A stretch of DNA of 64,000 nucleotides from Toxorhynchites rutilus septentrionalis (taxonomy: Eukaryota; Arthropoda; Insecta; Diptera; Culicidae). The position numbers and the translations under genes are program-made. The notes beneath the pieces were generated by a model that was not told the origin of the DNA, made no database searches, and saw only the letters and a list, made by a program, of their open reading frames with translations. Positions 57,512 to 64,000 of the stretch are shown here, in pieces (position 1 is the first letter of the stretch; each line of letters begins with the position of its first letter). The stretch covers positions 98,477,105 through 98,541,104 of the forward strand of contig NC_073745.1 in assembly GCF_029784135.1 (NCBI RefSeq), read 5' to 3'.

Positions 57512-57564
57512 GTCTAGAAGTGTGGAACAACACGCCTAGGTTGTGTTGTTCCACACTTCTAGAC
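57512..57564. repeat. Perfect 22-bp hairpin with 9-nt loop
   Basis: GTCTAGAAGTGTGGAACAAC+AC (57512-57533), the loop GCCTAGGTT, then the exact reverse complement (57543-57564). No flanking target duplication. Too short a stem for a typical miRNA precursor. Confidence 0.97.
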
Positions 57565-58484
57565 AATTAACAAATCCAAATCGAAGGATTAGGTGCTCGG
57601 CAAACTTGTCTCGGAAATGACCCATTTTTTCGCGTGCTTTCGCTCGAGCAACATATAACTAATGGAGAATTTCGTAGTTTAGTGGCACAGGATAGAACAA
57701 AAATTACCAAAAATTACTAAAAAAACATACCTTCTAAAATTTTAGGCTACTTCCAAAATGCTGATCTTTTTTTCGAATAATTAATATGTTTTCTCAAAAA
57801 CCTTTATAGCATGTTCATTTGTTGCAGGAAGATAAAAAACGGTTCAAAAGTTGCAGCTCTCTAAACATTAAATAAATCGGCAGTAACCAAATTATTTGTT
57901 ATAATAGATCGAATATGTCAGGTGGTTTAAAAGTTGCAAATTTTAAAAGATGAACGTATTTATCGAAATCAGCAAAGGGGAAACCTCCACATAAAAACGG
58001 AAGAAAAGTACTCTTAAAATGTTCGTGTTTTATGTAAAAAAGTCTTAGATTTTCAAAATTTTTATGTCTTTTTTGTCATGACACCTTGAACATCATAAAT
58101 AAAAAAAAACTGTTTTTTTCCGAATGTTTGGCCGAGAAGTAGCTAGTCCTGTATTTTTCTTAGGAGGTCTAATCATATATCTTTCATTTTCAAAACCGGC
58201 AATCCCATGGAATTGAGTCTGTACCTGTCTGTACCTTGAATCGTACCTGATACACACTGCGTTCACAGCCGAACTTATTTTTTGAATCAAGCTTTAATCA
58301 ACAGTACGAAGGGAAACATCATGAGAAAGGCTGGCTTCGTCTTCTGATTGAAGTTATTCATTAACTTTACTAAAACAGCAACACAATAATGTATTATAGA
58401 CTACGTTGTGTGAATACTTTATTATGCTTCGATATAACGTACAATTCGATACAACGTACAATTTTGAAAGTGAAATGTACGTTA
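57565..58484. other. Unassigned AT-rich sequence
   Basis: No gene or element that I can support. Confidence 0.4.
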
Positions 58485-59311
58485 TATGTATGTTAGCAGT
58501 CATTTTTAATCACAAATTATTAATCCTGATGTTATATAAAACAAAAAAGGTTGTTATCAATCTCCTTCTAAATGCAACCATTCTCGAGATATTTTAAAAA
58601 AAAATCTAATTTATTGTTTTTTTTATATTAAATAATCCCTTTTAATATGTTTGTCGTGTTATACCGTCATGTTCATGAAATTTTATGAATTTGCTTATAA
58701 TTTCCAACAACTTTTCCGAATACATCATTATGGTTCATTTTTTGACTCAAGTGTAACTTTTGAAAAGGTAGTATCGATTTTAATAAGAGAAATCTTTGAT
58801 AATTGATATCTCAAAAAATATGAGTCGTACCAAAATAGTGTGTTAAAAAGAGTTATAGAGTATTGTTGGCTTAATTTGAAAAAAATATACACTGAGAAGA
58901 AAAATTAGTACTCTTTTTTCTATTTACAAAATAAAGTTTTAATTTGCGTTATCAAAAAATGTTTTTTTTTATTTTTTCAATTTTTTCATATAAAATTTTT
59001 TTAACTATTTTTGACAAAATTTGTGGAACACCGATTTTTTAGGAATTTTCGAAACTTCGAATTTTTGTATATTAGCAATCATTCTTAGCCACAAATTATG
59101 AATTCTGATTTGATTTAAAACAAAAAAGGTTATTATCAATCTCCTTCGACATGCAACCATTCTCGAGATATTAAAAAAAAATATTTCTAATTTATAATAT
59201 TTTTTATAGTAAATAATCTCTTTTAATATGTTTGTCGTGTTATACCGTCATGTTCGTGAAATTTTATGAATTTTCTTATAATTTACCCTTTTCAAAAGTT
59301 ACGCTTGAGTC
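58485..59311. repeat. Direct ~220-bp duplication with an inverted 25-bp pair
   Basis: 58485-58703 and 59065-59283 share long blocks (ACAAAAAAGGTTGTTATCAA, ATGCAACCATTCTCGAGATA, ATGTTTGTCGTGTTATACCG). GACTCAAGTGTAACTTTTGA at 58744 is repeated in inverted orientation at 59287-59311 with one mismatch in 25. It looks like a composite or foldback repeat. Non-coding. Confidence 0.85.
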
Positions 59312-59540
59312 AAATAATTCCCAATTACTGTGGAAAACTCATATTTCCTCCAACCCAAACGGAATACACACCTTCATTGGAATCAAAAATACAAGTTTTT
59401 AAAATCTGCATTTTTAGGACGATTTCATTTGGAATTGTTGGTATATGATTCAACAATTCATAAACACTCACCACCTGATGGTATGAAAACCGACACAATG
59501 CAAAAGCAGTATTTACTGTGCTTTTTTTTTCTTTTTTTAT
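59312..59540. other. AT-rich sequence next to DD37E relic
   Basis: No supportable feature. It adjoins the 3' end of the relic transposase. Confidence 0.35.
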
Positions 59541-60800
59541 CGCTTGCATAGATTATGCACGATGTTAACTGCGATTTTCTTTTTTTTTGTTTTAGATAAT
59601 GCTTGATATTTACCAATTGCTCGAATACCTTGCCTTCACCTTCATCACCTCGACTAGTGGCTCTACAAAACTTTTGTCCGGGAAACTGCCCGTAATCCAT
59701 CTTAAGGCAGTATTTTAGTCTAGAAATTTGAATAAAAAACTTTTCTTTCCTTGATTTTTCTGTAGTTTAGGCATTTAAGGATATACCCTACAAAGGATCT
59801 ACCGAAAAGCCCATTAAGGAACGAGTTTTTTTCGAAATGGCGTACACGATATCTCAAGTTCTACTGAACCGATTCATGTCGAATTTATATATATACAACC
59901 TGTATGCATCTCTCTACAGCATGAACCTCTAAAAATGTTTTTTTAATTTAACTATTTAAAAAAATCGGGAAACGTGAGAAAAAACGTTTTAAACCGCATT
60001 TTGTTTTTTAAACGGCCGCGTTTTTGTCAAAAAAGATGTTTTGGACTTGTCCGAGGTTCATGCGACATCTTTACTGATATAAAATCTGTTCTATTTTTTG
60101 GTTTCAGATAAGGGCTGGAATTGTGTACGTCATGGCACAACCTTTTTTTCAAAATCCTCACTTCATCAGCTTGTAAAAATTCTAGTTATGATTATTTTTT
60201 CTCCGTTCAATTTTTGTTTTTTTGTTGAAAGAATGATGAACAAAAAATAATATAATGGATCGTAAAAATACTCTTTATTTTATTTTTACGGAGCTCGAAA
60301 AGACGTCCGAAATTCGTGTCTCTACACTAGAATACCCCCTTAACGTACGTTCCGTTGACCATGAGGATGCATCCTTCGTACTTCGTGAGAACCTCATTGG
60401 GCAACTTCCGGACATGTATTTTGACAACTAGATTCTGCTCCAGTGTACTATTTGCTTAGTTGGTATGCCCAAAAAAAAACGAAATCCTTATCGCAGACGA
60501 ATTAAGTTTCTCGGCGATATCATAATCCGACAGCGCTGAGTTTGCCATAATATTTCTCAACACCTACCAATGCAGATTCCGATGCTTAGTTACATTACAA
60601 AGATTGCTATGATCTTGCCTATCGATAGTATGCAGCTCACGGAAATGGTTAAACCAGACCACGTTGGGTTCTCGAAGTTAATGTTCGAAAATAATTTTCG
60701 GAATACTGGTTCCTTCAAGTTCAGCCCAATTTTTTCATAGAATAACTGATATTGGATGGTGGCATCACTCCGATTATAGACCAATATCGTCGGAGAAGCA
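59541..60800 (-). pseudogene. DD37E (ITmD37E) transposase relic, split by a TTAA MITE
   Basis: Minus strand, upstream part (60800-60344): LRNIMANSALSDYDIAEKLN is a helix-turn-helix piece. It is followed by HVRKLPNEVLTKYEGCILM then VNGTYV, which parallels RARKLYTEMLTKPHCLVM then DDETYV in the intact copy at 45-46 kb. The catalytic Asp-Glu has become Asn-Gly. Downstream part (59701-59541): MDYGQFPGQKFCRATSRGDE continues the same reading frame after the MITE is subtracted. The region after GKVFEQLVNI is lost in low complexity. It is an old, dead copy with several stops. Confidence 0.82.
59702..60343. mobile_element. TTAA-flanked MITE, copy 2, inserted into the DD37E relic
   Basis: It starts TTAAGGCAGTATTTTAGTCT and ends TACACTAGAATACCCCCTTAA, with TTAA at each end (59702-59705 and 60340-60343). 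The interior matches copy 1 (9880-10569) through TTTTTCTGTAGTTTAGGCAT, GTACACGATATCTCAAGTTC, GGACTTGTCCGAGGTTCATG and TTTTACGGAGCTCGAAA. Removing it and one TTAA rejoins the transposase frame (ACGTACGTTAAGATGG), direct proof of a TTAA target site. Confidence 0.95.
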
Positions 60801-63357
60801 CAATATCCACTGTTCGAAACTTCAGCGCATTGTAAAATTAAAGTAGCTCCAGTGCTTATGATGTTTTTCTCTCAAAGAATATAATCAGATTTTGAATAAC
60901 GAGAACTACACCCGTGAAAAAATCGTCCTCATCGGGCAAACCACCACAATGACCACCGAGTAGGAAGACATGTCTTGTGTCTCACTCTCATCGTTCTCGC
61001 ATGGAATACAAATGAAAGTAATTTTAACAAAAATGAATCTTCAGAGCCGAGTCGACCTCGCGACCCGACCGATTTTATTTTTACCAATTTAGCTATCGCC
61101 GTCAAACTAACACAAAGTTAGAGTTAGAAAGTGCTGAATTAGCTTAGTAAACCTCGCATCAGTTGCCGACGTTGATCGCCGCCGCGATTTCGGAAGTTGC
61201 GAAAACATAATTTTATTACACCGCCGACCTCCGAAGAAGCCTACAACCCGGATGCCATGCTGTCTTCTCGGCATAGAGAAGTGATACCAGCAAAGCGTAA
61301 GTCTCACATTGACCGTCTGTTGAGGGAGAAATGTGTTATATACGGGCACGTGAGCATTCATTGTGTTTGGATCGTCATAATTACCGCGGACTCGCTTCTT
61401 TTACCTGATGATAATAATTCAATTTCAGTCATGCGTCATACGGGCACACACGAGTGTGAACCGTTGTCTATGTCTTATTTTCTCCCCGTTTGTTTACGTT
61501 TGTTTATTGCAACCGGTGTGTGACGAGTGTGCTGTAGGTTACCTGTTATCATCGGTTGTGAGGCTTATCGTTCCGAAACCATGTTGTAAAAGTTACTGGA
61601 ATTTTATCTCTCGGTAAAAAAATACACATGAGGAAAAGGCTCTTGTGGGATTCGACATCTCGTTTGATAATTAACACCTTTGGGTATAGAAAATAGAAAT
61701 GTTTACAGCCAAAAATGACATCAACAAAACCGTTCGACCGGGTACTTGTTTGTGTCGAACGGTGAATCATACGAGCCTAATTCCGGGTGCCAGACCTCGC
61801 CGAAATCACGTTCTCTTACCACTCGCACACAAATTCCCATGACTAATAGCGCCAAATCGCGGTGAAACGTGCCCCTTCGGTAGCCATGCTCATGTTCACC
61901 ACTACCCGTCATTCCTTTGACAATTGCCATTTTGTTTTTTTTGCAAAAAGTTGGTTCACGTGACTGTGTGTGTGCACGAAGAGTCATCGATCACCACAAG
62001 AACAAGATGGAATGTTTATTGGTTCTTATCGGATACGAGCCAGCGCCATCGATCACCTGTGCTTCGCCGCGTTGGAAGCGCTACACCTTGATTGGTGCGT
62101 GTCAATTGACTAATCCGCTCACGTTTGCTCCAAGTTGCGAGAATGCGCTCGCATTGATTGATACTCTAGGCCTTCGGTTGACAGAGTCCTTAATATGCAA
62201 CGGGAGCAGTGTCAGTGTAGTGATTGATGGTCTGCGGATCCGTGGGTAAAAATGTAGAATTCTATTGAACAGTCGTCACACAACCTCAATTTGGTGGACA
62301 ATTGCGTCAACAGCAATTAGACTATTCTTCCTAATGTCATTCCAACAGAAAGTAACAGATGGATTTGTCCTATCCGAAGTTCGGTATTTTTGGGAGCCTT
62401 AAAACAGAAGAAGCAACAATTTCGCACGTAATGCTGCTGCCTGCTTGTTACTTTCAGTCAAGTCGTTTGCCAAATTGATGTGCCTCACCCGCCGAAGTTG
62501 CCAATAATAAATACTGTTTAATTCACTTTCACCGCCTCTGAAATAGCAGCAACAGCTAAAGGCACAGGAAGAAGAGGTACACACAGCTGTGTGTGCCCAT
62601 TCCCATTGCAATCACGGATCCGCCCGTTTCAGGCAGACGGAGACGACGACTGCCGGTGTCTAGCGAGCGGATCAGAGAGGCAACGACGGATTGTTAATTT
62701 GTCGACTCAGGCTGACCTTCCTCGTTCCGTGGCCGATTATTACCTGTGGAATGAAACAACAGGTCGTTTCGGGACGCGTAAATTGACTCACTTTCACTAC
62801 TCTCATCGGTAATACGTGTTAGCATTAGTGGAACTGTTCGGGTTATTTTTGGATCGGGGTATAGGCTGGATATCGACTTTAGCACATTTGTTTACGGCCT
62901 TTTCTGGATTAACTCTAATACAAATTGTAAAGAAAACGTTGATTTTGACCGTGTCATCCATGTCGTATAGATTTTATTGAAACCTTTTTAGGGTACTATG
63001 GGTAAAAAAAAGACATTTGAAAGGGGGTAAGACGGTCAATCGATTGATTTGGAACAGTGAACTGTTGAATTTCATATTTATGTTGATAAGACCCCACGTG
63101 TTCTAAGGTATTGTAACCACCCTATATCACTGAGTAGTTCATAGTTTGAAATGTTTAAAATTTGAAAAAAAAAACTTATTCCACAAATTAATAAAGAAGC
63201 CCATTTTTCATACCACCCTGGTTAATGGTGGTACACTCCAAGGGCCGAATGATACGTGTTTCGATTTTTTGATAAAGAATAAATATTGAAGGATTGATCA
63301 AAATCGGAGATTTCTTGATCTACTTATTTCATGGGATTGTTGTACCGTTTCGTCTCA
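60801..63357. promoter_or_regulatory. Mostly unique region with GC-rich sub-islands (61.1-61.6, 61.7-62.9 kb)
   Basis: No recognisable exon on either strand. Minus-strand 62694-62885 is open (TDESSESESIYASRNDLLF) and meets a CCACAG|GTAATA junction. Minus-strand ~62492-62542 is flanked by TTTCAG and CGG|GTGAGG. Neither fits the phase needed to enter the shot exon at 50195. CpG content and lack of repeats make an upstream shot promoter or untranslated exon possible. Inference only. Confidence 0.3.
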
Positions 63358-64000
63358 TATTCCGAACAGAGTCAAATTCCGAACACTTCATTTTTAAATA
63401 TAAATTTACTAAACTTTTATGTTTAAATAATCGAATAATGAAAACACAGACATTCTTTAGGGTATAGGCTTCATTTTGACATCATTTACAGAGATCAATA
63501 CAGCCTATAATTTATAATATAAGACATTTGCAAAAAAGTGACAGTCAAAACCAATGATAAAATGTTTGCGTTAGCAAATTCCGTAAAAAACAAGCATCGT
63601 TCATTTTTCAGTTTGTGTAGTTGTTTCAACTGTTTTGATTGCTGTTTTCAAGTGCTAGAGAATGTAAGAACCTACAATAACTGGGTGAAAAAAATATATT
63701 TTATGCAGAAATCTTCATTAAAATTAATATTGAAGAAGTATTCGGAATATGAATCAAATTTCTATGCATGATTCAAACTCCGAACACTTCGTTCCAAATG
63801 TAAATTTACTGAACTTTAATGTTATAAATAATAAACTCTGATATTCTTTGGGTTATAGCCTTTATTTTAACATCATTCACACGAATCGATACAGCCTCTA
63901 ATCTATAATATTGAGCATTTGCAAAAAAGTGACAGTCAAAACCAATTTTTACGTAAGCAAATTATGTAAAAAAGCATCGTTAATTTTTCAGTTTTAGTAG
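63358..64000. repeat. ~400-bp tandem repeat, running off the window end
   Basis: TTCCGAACACTTCATTTTTAAAT...GCAAAAAAGTGACAGTCAAA...AGCATCGTTCATTTTTCAGTTT (63375-63615) recurs from 63776 to 64000 with about 15% differences. The second copy continues to the window edge. AT-rich and non-coding. The 77-codon frame at 63538-63771 is within the unit and not conserved in the second copy. Confidence 0.9.

Noticed and set aside
57512..57564. miRNA precursor
   Set aside because: A 22-bp perfect stem with a 9-nt loop is too short for normal Drosha/Dicer processing and has no flanking stem.
1..64000. CRISPR arrays, bacterial operons, phage or viral genes
   Set aside because: Repeats lack the regular repeat-spacer structure, and introns, SINEs and mariner elements show this is insect nuclear DNA. 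No viral motif was seen.

Overview
The window is a non-coding-rich piece of an insect nuclear genome, almost certainly an Aedes-type mosquito. The reasons are tRNA-derived SINEs that look like Feilai, Tc1/mariner elements of the DD37E (ITmD37E) type, TTAA-flanked and TA-flanked MITEs, many decayed DD34D mariners, and very low coding density. The species cannot be fixed from sequence alone. There is no CRISPR, operon or other bacterial feature.

The only host gene I can prove is on the minus strand: the spectraplakin short stop (shot; vertebrate MACF1/dystonin, related to plectin). Three exons of its actin-binding domain are recognisable. One exon at 50134-50195 carries the first actinin-type motif and its donor. 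Two exons at 4235-4324 and 4000-4170 carry the rest of CH domain 1, separated by a 64-base intron. They join in frame with conserved phases. The roughly 45-kb interval between 5.1 and 50.1 kb is therefore one giant shot intron, and most of the window is intronic. Near its 3' end an 18-nt in-frame microexon at 5047-5064 encodes HWKYLK. It lies exactly where vertebrate plectin has its small alternative exon 2alpha (HWRAE), so it probably creates an alternative actin-binding isoform. A weaker 60-nt candidate exon lies at 4787-4846.

The rest is mostly repeats. 0-4 kb: foldback MITE, a DD37E fragment, an LTR-like segment, a split SINE copy and a mariner relic. 5.2-10.6 kb: purine-rich tracts, a large foldback element, a TTA-flanked MITE and TTAA MITE copy 1. 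11-17 kb: inverted-repeat elements, including a 3.3-kb pogo-like composite. 17-21.6 kb: a polypyrimidine tract with an embedded Feilai-like SINE, a 5'-truncated non-LTR retrotransposon and a full Feilai-like SINE. 25-32.7 kb and 37-38.3 kb: very long degenerate arrays of an AATCTG-like motif, with a mariner remnant inside. 34-36.8 kb: tandem and dispersed repeats plus a second SINE family. 44.6-46.6 kb: a nearly intact DD37E element nested in a TIR element that also carries tRNA-like promoter sequence; an unoccupied relative lies at 53.0-53.6 kb. 51.8-52.6 kb: a deletion derivative lacking its catalytic core. 54.9-60.8 kb: tandem repeats, an irritans-like mariner pseudogene, a perfect hairpin, and a DD37E relic split by TTAA MITE copy 2. 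63.4-64 kb: a roughly 400-bp tandem repeat.

Unique GC-richer islands (about 9.3-9.86, 15.6-16.06, 23.4-25.2, 32.7-34.4, 41.5-43.5, 50.2-51.7 and 61.0-62.9 kb) contain no recognisable exon. They are the natural places to look for shot enhancers or alternative promoters.
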